From positions 992,001 through 1,056,000 of the forward strand of contig NZ_WOTN01000003.1 in the NCBI RefSeq assembly GCF_010993745.1: a DNA stretch of 64,000 bases, written 5' to 3'. The DNA comes from Fodinicola acaciae (GTDB lineage: Bacteria; Actinomycetota; Actinomycetes; Mycobacteriales; HKI-0501). Positions within the stretch are counted from its first letter, which is position 1; every line of letters begins with the position of its first letter. This document shows, piece after piece, positions 43,597 through 54,079 of the stretch. The notes under the pieces were generated by a model. The model was not told where the DNA came from. It did not search any database and saw only the letters and a program-made list of their open reading frames with translations. Position numbers and translations under genes: made by a program.

Positions 43597-46500
43597 TCAC
43601 CTCGTTATCACCGTAATGACGATACCGTGCTCGGTGATCACGGTCAGGGAGCCGTTGACATTTGAGATCCGGTCTTCTCCATGTGGTCCCTTGATCCCAT
43701 TCCGTGCCGTGAACGGGCTGTCCAAGACCTCTTCTACATAACTTGGAGGAATGGATCTCCCGTAGTCGCCACCCGCGGCGGTGCCGTATCCACTTGGCGT
43801 CATCCGATCCAGAGCATGCCGCGTATACAGACGTCCATTGATCTCGGCGTAGCTGCGCCCGTCGATGATCACTTCTGGATAGTCGCTGCGGAATTGCCAC
43901 GGCACTCGACTGCCCGACATTCCACTCTCCGCCGCACCGGCCTCCTCGGCTGCGCCAGCAGCGCGTGCGGCGCGAAGACCACGCGCTATGGAACCAGCAG
44001 CACTACGAGCTATCGGGCCGACGACCGGTGCCCACTCAGCAAGGAGAAGAAGACCGTTGAACTCGTTCTCGGCAATGGCTTGGGTCTGCCGCGGACGGTA
44101 CGGACACACAGTCGATCCGCTGTATGGAAGACCAATACACATGTGGCCGATGTTGATCCAAGGATCATCATCCGGGTTATTGATCTGCGGTTTTGGTGGT
44201 GGAGCCGTCAAACACCCAACGGGCGTTTGTAGGCACCGGTTCCTCTTGTACGAACCGGGCATGTCACCATCCTCGCCGCTGATACTGCGGCGATAGTTGT
44301 CGAGGTCGCCCGGTAGCGGTCGGGGATGCCGTGAACAATATCTCGTATGGCCACAATTATTGTTGCGGTTGTTGCCGCCGTCTTTACCGTAGGAACCGCA
44401 CTGGTAGATGCAGTAATCCCCGTCGGAGCCGTGTTCGATGTAGGGGAGCAGTCCGGTGGGGTCGCTGGAGGTGATAGGCGAGTTGTTGGCGTAGGCGTAT
44501 CCGTTGAGTTGCTGTGGATTGTCAGCAGCAAGAAGCGGATCAGCGGTGGTGAAACGCCCCGTCGCCGGGTCGTAGTCGCGTGCGCCGAGATGAGTCAGGG
44601 TAGTGGCGCTACTGACAGTGCCATCAACGAATCCACGGCTGTTGGGCCAAGCACTGCGCACAGCCGGCGTGCGCGATTCTCCGAAGGGTGTGTACCAGCG
44701 TCGGCTGATCTGTTTAGTGGAGGTGTCGATCGCGATCTGTGCGGTGCCGTTCTTGTCAGCAATTGTCCATGTGAGGCTGCTAGCAGTTCGGCTAGCGACG
44801 GTGGAGCCAGCATAGCTGTAGTAGCGGGTGGTGGTTGGTGTCGTCGCTCCGGCGTCCAGGCTGAGTTCTGTGTTACCGAGTAGGAGGGTCGTCTTGGCTG
44901 GTGCGCGGGTAAGGAGGAGGTTGCCGTCGGCATCGTAAACATAGGTGGTGGTGCCACCGGCGTCTCTGCTAGTGACCGGATTGCCTTCGGCGTCATATGT
45001 GAATGTGGTGGCGCCGGCATCTGCATATGCACCGTTGAGGGTGTTGCCGGCATCATCGTAGCCGTATGTGCGGGTTGTTCCGTTGGTGGTGGCGGTCTGG
45101 ACGGCGTGTGGATGTGCCGTGCCGGGTTGCGGGTAGGTGTAGGTGGTTGTGCTGTCGGCGCTCGCGGTGGAGTGGCCGAGACCAGGGGAAGTATCCTGGG
45201 TGTTGGCTTTTGCAACAGCCAGCGGTACTGGGGCGGCGTGGTCAGTTTTGCTGATGCGGTTACCGGTTATGTCGTAGGCAAATGATTGCCAGTACGGCGC
45301 CGCGCCGCCAAGAGGTGCGCTAGCCGCGTCGATCGCGCAGTCGCCACTCGCCGGTGTCCAACTTTCGACGAGGCGTTGAAGGTAATCGTTACGGAAACAT
45401 TGGGTGTCAGGATTTGTTGAGGCTGCGTCAGCGAGTCTCGTAACGTTCCCGGCGTCATCGTAGCTGTAGGCCTTATCTTCGATGACCGGGCCGCCGGTGA
45501 CGTCGAGGCTGACGACACGTGTCCGGTTGAGTCTATGAGTACCGATTTCGTAGCTGAACGAGTGGTCAGCGCTGATGTTGGCGCTGTTGAGGCTGACCTT
45601 CTGGAGTTCACCGAAGTCGGTGTACTGCGTCGAGCTGATATAGGGAGTTGCGCCGGCGTTGAGGGTATTGGGCTGGCCGAAGTTGTTGTAACTCGTGGTG
45701 ACAGTTTCGGCGTTCAGACCGGGCGTTTTTGGATAGCTCTGGCTGCCGACACGCCCTGTCATCGTGTAGCCGGCTTTGAAGCTGTAGCTGCCAGCAAGTG
45801 ATCCCTCGCTATCAGGGATTGTGTAGGTGGTGCCTAGGGGCCGATAGGCATTGTCGTAACCGGTAACCGAGATGGTGTATGCGTTGCCGTTGTCGAAACG
45901 AGTTGACGATGAGAGTTGCCCCTTGGCAAGTGTGTCATATGTCCACGAGGCGCGGAGTGCGCCCGTGGCTGTGTCATCGCGGAGCTCAGTCCTTCGACCG
46001 AGGGCGTCGTAGACGTTCGCGACTGTTTGTCCACGGCCATCGGTAATCGTCGCCGGTCGATCCAAGTCATCGTAGGTGGTTCGGGTGGTGCCTCTGTCTG
46101 GATCGGTGCTGCTGATTTGTCGGCCGCGGATGTCATAGTGATAACTCCACGTGTTTCCAACTGGGTCTTTTATGATGGCTCGGTTGCCGCGTGGATCGTA
46201 GGTATAGGTGGTGCTGTCGTACGGGCCGTTGGCGGCCGTTGTGTGGAATTGCCGTAGCTCAATTGTACGACCTTGCGCGTCGTTGATTGTCGTTGTCGGT
46301 GTGCCACCCTGAGGTGGCGTGGTGGTAACGCGATCGCCGCCGTACGCAGTGCTGGTATGCCATTTTTCTTGGCCGTACACGAGCAGCGCGCTGAGAACAG
46401 GGCGCTCGGCGCCGTCGTAGTTGGTGATCGTCTGGTCAGAGATGAGGTTGTCGGTGGTACTGGCGATCGTGGTGTCGACTGGATTGCTGTCAGCATAGGT

Positions 46501-49500
46501 TTTTGTTGCTTTAGTGAGGCCGCGTGAGTCATAGACGGTGTCGGTGATGAGCCTGCCACCGCTGCTGGGGGATTGTGTTTGCCGTGTTCGGAGGAATCCG
46601 TCGTAGAGAACGCGTGACGTGAGATATGCGCCGCTGTCGAGGAGTGCCTGCGTGGTGACCGCTGACGGGGCTGTAGAGCGGACGAGGTAGTTGTACTGAA
46701 TATTGGGCTGCGTGGGGTAGTTAGCTTTGCTGTGATCGGTGTTCCAGATCTGCGTCAGCCGCCCGAGAGGATCGTATGTGGCGTCTGTGCGTTCATTGTT
46801 GGCGTCGATGACGTAGAGCGGTTGACCCCATGCTGGTTCAAGGGTAGTCACGGCAGTAAAGCCGAGCATGTTGGTGACCGTTGTGGCGGTGACAGGTCCA
46901 CCGTTGGTCGGCAAATAACTGGTCGTCGTTTTATTGTTCTTGGCGTCCGCTGCGGTGAGTAGCCGACCATAGAGGTCATAGGTATGGGTGGCAGTGGTGA
47001 GGTAAGTAGCGCGGCTTGCGTTCGTGTCCCAACCGTTGACTTTCTCGACATTCGTCGGATTGCCGGCCGACGGCGGGTCGGTGTTGGCGTGGTTGTCGTA
47101 GCTGGTGATCACGTCAGTGATGATGTCGTCTGGCCGGTTGGGGGTGGTGGCGCAGTTCTTAGCGACGGTTTCGACCCGCGATGGATAGTTCGTCAGCCAG
47201 GCGGTGGTGTTGGGTACGTAGGTGGTGCGGGTGCATTGGTCGTCGGTGGTGGTTGCGGTGTCGCCTTGGTTGTCGAGCTGGGTGGGTTGTCCGTAGGCGT
47301 TGTAGGTGGTGGTGGTTTGGGTGCGGCGCCAGCCGCCGGCGGCTAGGGCGGTGCGGGTGCGGGTGGCGGTGGGGTTGACCATGTAGGCGTTGATGCCGCC
47401 GCGGCCGTCTTTGTTTTCGGTGGCGGTGGGACCGGTTATTCCTTGGTCGGTGATGGTGCCGGACAGGATGGGGCCGCCGGCGCCGTCGTAGGTGACGGTT
47501 TCGCGGGCGAGGCCTTCCAGCGGCCAGGCGTCGCGGGTGGTGCCGCCGTCGGTGTCGGTGATGTTGACTGCTGGGGTGGTGCCGTTGGCTTTGCGGTCGC
47601 TGTCCATGCCGCGGAAGTAGCGGGTCATGGTGGAGGACTGGGTCTGCCCGGTTTCGCCTTTGGTGGTGGTGACGGTTTCGTAGCCGCGGTATTCCGACCA
47701 GGTGCGCCATTTCCACGGGGACAGTTCGTCGTCGTCCCAGTGCCATGCCACACCATGGCTGTCGTAGGCGTAGTTGGTGACCATGGTGGGTGCCAGGCCG
47801 ATGCCGTCGGCGTCGGTGACTTGGGTGACGACGTATTTGTGGAACCAGTCCAAAGTCGGCTCGGTGGCATCCGGTGCCTGCCAGTAGGAGGGGAAGCAGC
47901 GGTAGGTGTTGCTGTCCGGCGAGGCCGGCATCGTCTTTCCGCGGACGCACTGCTTTGGTGAGTAGGTGATGGAGGTGGTGCCGCCGGTTTCGTTGTGGAT
48001 GGCGGAGATCCGGCGGCGGTTCAGCGCTACGCAGCAGTCGCCGAGGCCGTCGACGCGGTTGGGCATTTGGATGGAGTCGAAGGTGACGGCTGGGATGGTG
48101 GCGGTGCCGCCGACCATGCCGGTGTGGGTGATCGAGTCCAGCCACAGTGCGTTGGGTGAGGTGTCGCCGGGTGAGGGGAAGGAGTGGCCCAGGGTCCAGG
48201 AGTCCACGTCGCGGAATTTGACGGTGGGGGTGTCCCAGATCCGGGTGGTGATTTTCGCCAGCATTTTCCGGGTGAAGAACGCGGGGCTGAGCCGGTTGGT
48301 GCAGTCGGTGTTGACTGGGCAGATCCGGTCGAACGGCACGTCGGGCCAGGAGTTTTTGGTGGTGGCGTTCAGTTGTGAGGGTGCGCAGGTGACCGAGCCG
48401 CTGGGGATGCAGCGTTCGGCAACGTCGAAGGAGATCTGCGCGGTCGGGCCGGTGTTGCCGGTGGTGGTGCCGGTGGTGTATGCGGAGCCGTCGCGGAAAC
48501 CGTATTCGATTTTGGTGAGGTAGTCACCGGCGATGTAGGCGGTGCGGCTGGCGGGTTTGAGGTTCAGGCCGTAGTAGTTGAATTCCTTGGTGTAGTAGTA
48601 GGCCTGCGCGTTGCCGTTGGGGTCCAGGATGTAGTCCAGGTTCCACCGGTAGGCCTGCCAACACCAGGAGGCGGCGTAGGTGGATTTGTTGCAGGGCTCG
48701 CCGGTGTGGTTGCCGAACACCGGGACGGTGTCGGTGGAGTTGGTTTCCGGTTTCCCGCTGGTCCACCCCGGGAGCTGGTTTTTCCCGAACCAGTACTGGG
48801 TGCCATCCGGGGTGGTGACGATCCACCACTCCCCCGTGTCGCCGGTTTCGCCGAGGTCGCCGTTGGAGGTGCCGGTTTTGTGTTGGACGCGGGTGCCGTC
48901 ATCGACGCGCAGTTTCCACACGTCAGGGTGGTTGGCGTCGTGGACGAGCTCGGTGGCCTTGCCATTCAACGAGATGGTGGCGTTGTCGCGTTGCCAGCAC
49001 AGGTCCCCGGTTTTGGTGGTGCCTTGGTTGCCGCCGGTCATGTCGTCGGTGCAGGCCTGGTATCGGCGTTCGATGTAGCCCATCCGCAGGTCGAAGCCGT
49101 CGCCGATCCAGGAGGGCTGGTTGTTGGTCGCGGCCACCCGGCCATCCACCGAGCTGGACGAGTAGCCCAGCGCCAGGCTGGGTGCCTGGCCGCCGACCGA
49201 TGGTGGTACGCGCAGCGGGTAAGACCAGTTGAATCCGCCGCCGGAACCGCCGGCTGACCAGGTCGCCGATGGGGACAGGGAGGTGGCGGCGAAGGTGCCG
49301 GCGTTGCCGTCCACGGCGGCCGCGGCGGCGTAGTAGTGCGGCGTCTGACCGGCTGGCACCGCCGCGGTGAGGGTCTTTTTCTTCGCGTTGTTGCTGGTCG
49401 GCAACGCGGTGAGCTGACACGCCGGCGCCGAGGGCGTGGTGAGCGCGCAGGCCGGGACGGTGTAGAGCCGTAGCCGGTTGGCGTAGTCGCCACCGGAGGC

Positions 49501-50262
49501 CTGCTCGAACCCGTCATAGGACAACGTGATCGTGACCGGGGTGCCATCAGGCACCGCATCGGCTTTCGCTGGGCCGCCGGGTGCGGGCAGCACACCAGTG
49601 TCGGTGACCGAGAACAGGGATCCCAGGATCCCCGCCTTGTCCGTGCGGGCGCGGTCGGCGAACGCGACCCGGATCTTGCGGCCGGCCAACACCGTCGCCG
49701 GCGGACTCGCCTTGGTGCTGCTGTGGTTGGTGGCCGCGTGCGGTGGTTGGCTGGTGAGCCAGATCGGCAGCGCACCGGCCCGCGCGGGTGCCGCCGCTGC
49801 TCCGCCGGTCGGTGTGGCTGCCAGGTCGGCGGTGGCCGTACCAGTGGGCCACACCACCGGTTCGGGTGTGAACCGCGGCGCCGGATGGTGCGCGGCCGGC
49901 CGGGAGGCCAGCGGGTGGGTGGGGACGCGTTTGTTCCCGTCCGGCAACGACGGCGGCGCCGCTGGCGCGCCGGGCACGGCGGCGTTGGCCGGGCGCGGGT
50001 TCCAGGTCGCCGGCAACGTGATCGCCAGCAACACCGCCACGGCCGCGGCCACCAACAGGAACGCACGATGGCGCGCGTTCACCGCGACCGCGGCGCCCCG
50101 GGCACGCAGGTCCGCGCTGGAGGACACACCAGCCATCCGCAGCACTACACGAACAGGGTTCGCAACGGTGTCGTCGATGGCGGCACCGATGGCGACACGG
50201 ACGTGGATCCGGGTCGTCGGTGGTTTCTCTGCGCGGGTCGTTGCACGGGTTGCGCGGTGCAC
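43597..50262 (-). CDS. Giant RHS/YD-repeat polymorphic toxin
   Basis: This 2221-residue protein starts at GTG 50262 behind GGGAGG; a hydrophobic segment at about 68-86 acts as a signal or anchor. The first 900 residues contain the SpvB-like/insecticidal-type N-terminal module (LRVPPSVGGQAPSLALGYSSSS). The core has many YD repeats (YDxxGRxxxxxD, such as YDPLGRLTQIWN and YDIRGRQISSTD), ending in the Rhs core mark LGARDYDPATGRFTTADPL. The variable tip after about residue 1960 ends with YTRHALDRMTPSG, RSIPPSYVEEVLDSP and a hydrophobic VITEHGIVITVI, similar to small DUF4258/RelE-like RNase folds. Its LamG partner lies 140 bp upstream. Confidence 0.9.
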   Translation of the reverse strand: MHRATRATTRAEKPPTTRIHVRVAIGAAIDDTVANPVRVVLRMAGVSSSADLRARGAAVAVNARHRAFLLVAAAVAVLLAITLPATWNPRPANAAVPGAPAAPPSLPDGNKRVPTHPLASRPAAHHPAPRFTPEPVVWPTGTATADLAATPTGGAAAAPARAGALPIWLTSQPPHAATNHSSTKASPPATVLAGRKIRVAFADRARTDKAGILGSLFSVTDTGVLPAPGGPAKADAVPDGTPVTITLSYDGFEQASGGDYANRLRLYTVPACALTTPSAPACQLTALPTSNNAKKKTLTAAVPAGQTPHYYAAAAAVDGNAGTFAATSLSPSATWSAGGSGGGFNWSYPLRVPPSVGGQAPSLALGYSSSSVDGRVAATNNQPSWIGDGFDLRMGYIERRYQACTDDMTGGNQGTTKTGDLCWQRDNATISLNGKATELVHDANHPDVWKLRVDDGTRVQHKTGTSNGDLGETGDTGEWWIVTTPDGTQYWFGKNQLPGWTSGKPETNSTDTVPVFGNHTGEPCNKSTYAASWCWQAYRWNLDYILDPNGNAQAYYYTKEFNYYGLNLKPASRTAYIAGDYLTKIEYGFRDGSAYTTGTTTGNTGPTAQISFDVAERCIPSGSVTCAPSQLNATTKNSWPDVPFDRICPVNTDCTNRLSPAFFTRKMLAKITTRIWDTPTVKFRDVDSWTLGHSFPSPGDTSPNALWLDSITHTGMVGGTATIPAVTFDSIQMPNRVDGLGDCCVALNRRRISAIHNETGGTTSITYSPKQCVRGKTMPASPDSNTYRCFPSYWQAPDATEPTLDWFHKYVVTQVTDADGIGLAPTMVTNYAYDSHGVAWHWDDDELSPWKWRTWSEYRGYETVTTTKGETGQTQSSTMTRYFRGMDSDRKANGTTPAVNITDTDGGTTRDAWPLEGLARETVTYDGAGGPILSGTITDQGITGPTATENKDGRGGINAYMVNPTATRTRTALAAGGWRRTQTTTTYNAYGQPTQLDNQGDTATTTDDQCTRTTYVPNTTAWLTNYPSRVETVAKNCATTPNRPDDIITDVITSYDNHANTDPPSAGNPTNVEKVNGWDTNASRATYLTTATHTYDLYGRLLTAADAKNNKTTTSYLPTNGGPVTATTVTNMLGFTAVTTLEPAWGQPLYVIDANNERTDATYDPLGRLTQIWNTDHSKANYPTQPNIQYNYLVRSTAPSAVTTQALLDSGAYLTSRVLYDGFLRTRQTQSPSSGGRLITDTVYDSRGLTKATKTYADSNPVDTTIASTTDNLISDQTITNYDGAERPVLSALLVYGQEKWHTSTAYGGDRVTTTPPQGGTPTTTINDAQGRTIELRQFHTTAANGPYDSTTYTYDPRGNRAIIKDPVGNTWSYHYDIRGRQISSTDPDRGTTRTTYDDLDRPATITDGRGQTVANVYDALGRRTELRDDTATGALRASWTYDTLAKGQLSSSTRFDNGNAYTISVTGYDNAYRPLGTTYTIPDSEGSLAGSYSFKAGYTMTGRVGSQSYPKTPGLNAETVTTSYNNFGQPNTLNAGATPYISSTQYTDFGELQKVSLNSANISADHSFSYEIGTHRLNRTRVVSLDVTGGPVIEDKAYSYDDAGNVTRLADAASTNPDTQCFRNDYLQRLVESWTPASGDCAIDAASAPLGGAAPYWQSFAYDITGNRISKTDHAAPVPLAVAKANTQDTSPGLGHSTASADSTTTYTYPQPGTAHPHAVQTATTNGTTRTYGYDDAGNTLNGAYADAGATTFTYDAEGNPVTSRDAGGTTTYVYDADGNLLLTRAPAKTTLLLGNTELSLDAGATTPTTTRYYSYAGSTVASRTASSLTWTIADKNGTAQIAIDTSTKQISRRWYTPFGESRTPAVRSAWPNSRGFVDGTVSSATTLTHLGARDYDPATGRFTTADPLLAADNPQQLNGYAYANNSPITSSDPTGLLPYIEHGSDGDYCIYQCGSYGKDGGNNRNNNCGHTRYCSRHPRPLPGDLDNYRRSISGEDGDMPGSYKRNRCLQTPVGCLTAPPPKPQINNPDDDPWINIGHMCIGLPYSGSTVCPYRPRQTQAIAENEFNGLLLLAEWAPVVGPIARSAAGSIARGLRAARAAGAAEEAGAAESGMSGSRVPWQFRSDYPEVIIDGRSYAEINGRLYTRHALDRMTPSGYGTAAGGDYGRSIPPSYVEEVLDSPFTARNGIKGPHGEDRISNVNGSLTVITEHGIVITVITR

Positions 50263-50401
50263 AGCGGGCCTCCCACTGCCGAACGGTCACCCGCGGGGCC
50301 GCGGTGACGCGAGGAAACGAACCTGGACTACGTCGGTGCCGTACTCCCGCCGCATCTGCCCCCGTGATGGGCGTGGCGGAGGGTGGGCGCGGTGGTGGTT
50401 T
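50263..50401. other. Spacer between LamG protein and toxin
   Basis: These 139 bp hold only the ribosome site of the toxin. There is no clear terminator, so both genes may share one transcript. Confidence 0.4.
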
Positions 50402-53400
50402 CTAGGGTGTTTCGTTGTAGGTGTCAAAAATTTGCTGGTCGGTCAGGACACCGGTGTAGACGCGTACGTCGTCCAGTTGTCCGGGCCATTGGTTCCACAG
50501 GCCACTGTTGTAGCGGCAGGCGCCGATATGCACTGGGCCGGTCGCGTTCCACACGGCGGCCGGCGCTGGTGCGGCGGCTGGTCCGGTGTCGCCGGAGGTG
50601 ATGCCGTTGACGTAGAGCCGCATCTGGTTGTGTGGCCCGTCATAGACCGCGGTGAGGAACACCCATTCCTGTGGGGCGTCCGGGTCGATGCCGGCCACGG
50701 TGGAGTCGATGCGGACCTGGGTGGGGTTGATGGTGTCGGTGGCCGGCATCGCGAACGACCATCGGTTGGTGTCTTTGCGGTACTGCAGGAAATATCCGCT
50801 GCTGACCGCGCCGTCCTGGCAGACCACGCCGGCGTAGGTGGTCGGGTTGACCACCCGAACCCACGCGGTGAGCGTGAAACTGGTGTCGGTGCGCACCACC
50901 GGCCCGGCGGTGGTCGCGTACGCGCTGACGCCGTCGCCATCGAACGCGAACCCCGGTGGGCGTTCAGCCCAGCCCATGTTCGTTCCGGTCGCGGTCTTGC
51001 CATGACCAGACAGATCCGCCGTGGTCGTGCCGGTGCCCTCGTCGAACCCCCAGCGACCCATCAGCACCGCCTCGGTGGCCACCTCGGCGATTTCCTCGCT
51101 GGTCAACACCCGGTCCCACACCCGCACCGCGTCCACCGTTCCCTGCAACGGGGCCGTGTTCGCGCCGGCCTGCAGGTCACCACCGACCCGCAACCCGCCA
51201 CCAGCCGGCCACAACCCCGACAACCCGGCCGACGCGGCCAGCACACCGTTGACGTAGAGCCGCAACTGCGTGCCGCCGGCACCACCGGGGTCATAGACAC
51301 CGGTGACGTGCGTCCACACCCCGGCCGCAGGCGCCGGACCACCGGTGGCGGTGGTGACCGTCGGGGTGTCGGTGTCGGCGCTGGTCGCCCGCAACGCCCA
51401 GGAGTGGCTGGCCGCCACGTACTGCAGCGACAACGCCGTGGTCCGGTCCCCGGCCAATCCGAGAACCGCGGAGGAGGTGGTGACGCTGGACAGGGACACC
51501 CACGCCGAAATCGTGACCGGCTTGTTGGAACTCACCACCGGCCCGGTGGTCGTAGCCGCCGCCGCGGTCGATGTGGTCGATGCGAACGCCACTGCGCCCT
51601 TGTCCCGACCGGTCGTCCAGCTGGTGCCGGAAGCGGGAAGGGTCAGCGGGTGCGCGCCGCCGGCGCTGCTGTCGGCGGCGGTGTTTCCGGTGGCGTCGTT
51701 GAACAGCCACTGCCCCGACACGGGCGTGGCCGTGTTGACGATGAAAGAGTACTGGGTCGCCGGGCCGGGTGTGCCGGCCGAGTTCAGCGCCCACACGGTC
51801 AGGTAGTTGTCCAGCTGCGTCGTCGGGGTGAACGCCAACGTCGCGGTCATCCCCGTACCGGTGGCCGGCACGCTGCGGTTGGGGTCCAGGACGGTGGAGT
51901 TGAACGCGTACGCGTACCGGGTCACCCCGCTCTCACCGTTGGGGCCGAGGGTGAACACGCCGGTGCGTCCCACGCCGTTGCCGACCGCGCCGCCGGAGGG
52001 GAAATCGGTCGAGGTCACCGTCGGCGCGTGTTCGGGATGCGCGGCGTTGATGTGGTACTCACACCACGGCGAGTACGGTCCGGCGTCGGTGCCATCCTCG
52101 GCGCGGACCCGCCAGGAAATGTCCTCCCCGTCGGCGAACAACCCGGCCGGCACCTGCGCCTGGAACACGGTGTTGGTGGGGTTCTGCATCGCGGTCACGA
52201 ACTCGCCTCTGGGCGCGGTGGCGTTGGGAATCCACCACTGGAACCGCGCCCGCAGGTTCTGCCCGGCATCCGCGTCCCGCATCGTGGCATACATCGTCGG
52301 CGTCGCGGTGGCGATCGTCGGCCGGCTGACGCCGATCACACACGGCTTGTTCTCACTCACCGAGGTCGAGGTCGGCGCGTTGGGCAACGTGTTGTACTCG
52401 ACGATCATCGCCGCGCTGGAGGCCTGGAACTTCTTCCACGCGAACTCATCGGACTCACTGGCCCGCAGCCCGACCGTCACCCCCGGCCACCCAGCCGCTG
52501 CCTGCTGCGCCACCGCCGAGAGAGCGTTGAACTCCAAATACCCATCGCCGCAGCCATGGTCCTCGTTGCCTTTGGACGCGTTCACCGTGGCGATCCGGCG
52601 CATCCAACTCGGCTGCGACCTCCACGTCGTGGACGCCGAAATCCCGCCCGTCAACCACAACTCGGTCACCCGCGCCGCGCACGACCACGACCAGGTGTTG
52701 TTGATCCGGAACGTCGCCGACAGAATATGCTTGTGGTTGACCGGATCGGTCGCCATCCAGAAAAACGACCGGTTCGTGTTCCCCTCCTGGGACTCATACC
52801 CCACCCGCGCGACATTCTCCGACGAATTCCAGAACGACGTCGTCGGATGCAACGCCCACACCGACGTCCACGCCCGCCGGCCCGCCGACACCGACGGATC
52901 CAAATACACCGGAAACCGCGTACCCGCACCAGTCAACATCCCCTGATCCGGCACCACCGTGACCGCCCCCGCGGTCAACTCCACCCCCATCTCCGCGCGC
53001 GTCGGCTCATCACCCGGCAGATCACCATCACCCGCGTCCGGCGCAGCTTTACCTTGCGGGGTGCTCGCCGGGCCGGGAGTGTCCCACATCGTCGGAGTGG
53101 GAGCGTGGAACAAAACATTCCCGCCACCGTCGCGAAAATCGATGTTGCCGGCCCGGTCCTTGGCCGCGCTGACACCCGAGGTCGTCAGACCGAACCGCAA
53201 TGCCTTCAGCGCCGGGTTCGCCGCCGCCGCGGCGGTCTTGACCACCAGGACCTCGCTGTACCCATCCGCATCCGCCGACAGCCGCAAATCAACATCCGGC
53301 AACACATTCGCATACGTGGCCGTATCACCTGACAACGTTGGCGCCGGCAACGCCCCACCCGGCCAGGTCAACGCCAGACTCGACGCGCCGCTGGAAATCC

Positions 53401-53866
53401 GCACCAACGGGCCAGCACCACCCGCGGAAAACACCATCTGTGTCGGCGCCGCCGCCGGTGCGACCGACCCGTCGCTGCCGCGTACCAGTGTCAGGTCAAC
53501 CGGAACCCAACTCCCCGACCGGCGCACCCGCACCGGACGCGCGTTCTGCGTCAACGTGAAACTACCCGACGGATTCGCCACCACCACACGCGTTTCCGTC
53601 GTCAACGACGACACCTCAACCGGCACCCCCGCCGACCGCGCCTTCGCCAACGCCGCCGACTCACCAAGGACGGCTGACGGCGCCGGTTTCGCCCGGGCCT
53701 TCGATGGACTCCCGGCCGAGGCCGGTTGCGGACACGAAACGAGAATTCCCGCCGCGACCAGGGCGCTCAACAACGCCGCGCCCCAACGGGACGGCGCGTA
53801 CTTTCCGAACAATAAGCGCGAACGACGTGCGCCAGGCACACGTATCCTCAGAATCCCCCGTGCCAT
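50402..53866 (-). CDS. Secreted LamG-domain surface protein, partner of the YD-repeat toxin
   Basis: This 1154-residue protein starts at ATG 53866 with GGAGGG 9 nt upstream (the frame is open to 53929). A basic leader and hydrophobic stretch at about 28-48 end at a probable cleavage site (QPASAG). Residues about 270-480 resemble a DNRLRE module (FPVYLDPSVS, SATFRINNTWSWSC, TTWRSQPSW). Two LamG/concanavalin-like domains follow at about 720-920 and 925-1154 (VSGQWLFND, HVTGVYDPGGAGGTQLRLYVNG; MGRWGFDEGTG, FLTAVYDGPHNQMRLYVNG). It probably anchors or presents the toxin at the cell surface; this is inferred from frequent genomic pairing. Confidence 0.85.
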   Translation of the reverse strand: MARGILRIRVPGARRSRLLFGKYAPSRWGAALLSALVAAGILVSCPQPASAGSPSKARAKPAPSAVLGESAALAKARSAGVPVEVSSLTTETRVVVANPSGSFTLTQNARPVRVRRSGSWVPVDLTLVRGSDGSVAPAAAPTQMVFSAGGAGPLVRISSGASSLALTWPGGALPAPTLSGDTATYANVLPDVDLRLSADADGYSEVLVVKTAAAAANPALKALRFGLTTSGVSAAKDRAGNIDFRDGGGNVLFHAPTPTMWDTPGPASTPQGKAAPDAGDGDLPGDEPTRAEMGVELTAGAVTVVPDQGMLTGAGTRFPVYLDPSVSAGRRAWTSVWALHPTTSFWNSSENVARVGYESQEGNTNRSFFWMATDPVNHKHILSATFRINNTWSWSCAARVTELWLTGGISASTTWRSQPSWMRRIATVNASKGNEDHGCGDGYLEFNALSAVAQQAAAGWPGVTVGLRASESDEFAWKKFQASSAAMIVEYNTLPNAPTSTSVSENKPCVIGVSRPTIATATPTMYATMRDADAGQNLRARFQWWIPNATAPRGEFVTAMQNPTNTVFQAQVPAGLFADGEDISWRVRAEDGTDAGPYSPWCEYHINAAHPEHAPTVTSTDFPSGGAVGNGVGRTGVFTLGPNGESGVTRYAYAFNSTVLDPNRSVPATGTGMTATLAFTPTTQLDNYLTVWALNSAGTPGPATQYSFIVNTATPVSGQWLFNDATGNTAADSSAGGAHPLTLPASGTSWTTGRDKGAVAFASTTSTAAAATTTGPVVSSNKPVTISAWVSLSSVTTSSAVLGLAGDRTTALSLQYVAASHSWALRATSADTDTPTVTTATGGPAPAAGVWTHVTGVYDPGGAGGTQLRLYVNGVLAASAGLSGLWPAGGGLRVGGDLQAGANTAPLQGTVDAVRVWDRVLTSEEIAEVATEAVLMGRWGFDEGTGTTTADLSGHGKTATGTNMGWAERPPGFAFDGDGVSAYATTAGPVVRTDTSFTLTAWVRVVNPTTYAGVVCQDGAVSSGYFLQYRKDTNRWSFAMPATDTINPTQVRIDSTVAGIDPDAPQEWVFLTAVYDGPHNQMRLYVNGITSGDTGPAAAPAPAAVWNATGPVHIGACRYNSGLWNQWPGQLDDVRVYTGVLTDQQIFDTYNETP

Positions 53867-53954
53867 TGTCGTCGTCCCTCCGGCCCCGTCCACGATCAGC
53901 AGCGAGACAGTAACCCAACGCACGGTCATCTGTCAGTAGGCCGACACGGGGAAA

Positions 53955-53983
53955 ACTAAAATCTGAGCCAAAGAGCGAGTCAA
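53955..53983 (-). promoter_or_regulatory. Promoter of the LamG-toxin operon
   Basis: On the minus strand TTGACT (53983-53978) and TTTAGT (53960-53955) are separated by exactly 17 bp, in an AT-rich patch about 90 bp upstream of ATG 53866. The −35 matches consensus at 5 of 6 positions; the −10 is weaker. Confidence 0.5.
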
Positions 53984-54079
53984 AAACGGGGAAGTCTCCG
54001 ACCAGAAATCCCAGAACAACTAATACGGCCGATTTCTCGCGTTGCGAGTGAAATGCCGCCCGGCGCCCGGATGCGGTCT

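Noticed and set aside
49526-53332. Very long plus-strand open frame (1268 codons)
   Set aside because: It lies opposite the LamG and toxin genes, has Arg/Gly/Pro-rich shadow composition and no domain. The minus-strand frames have signal peptides, LamG and YD motifs.
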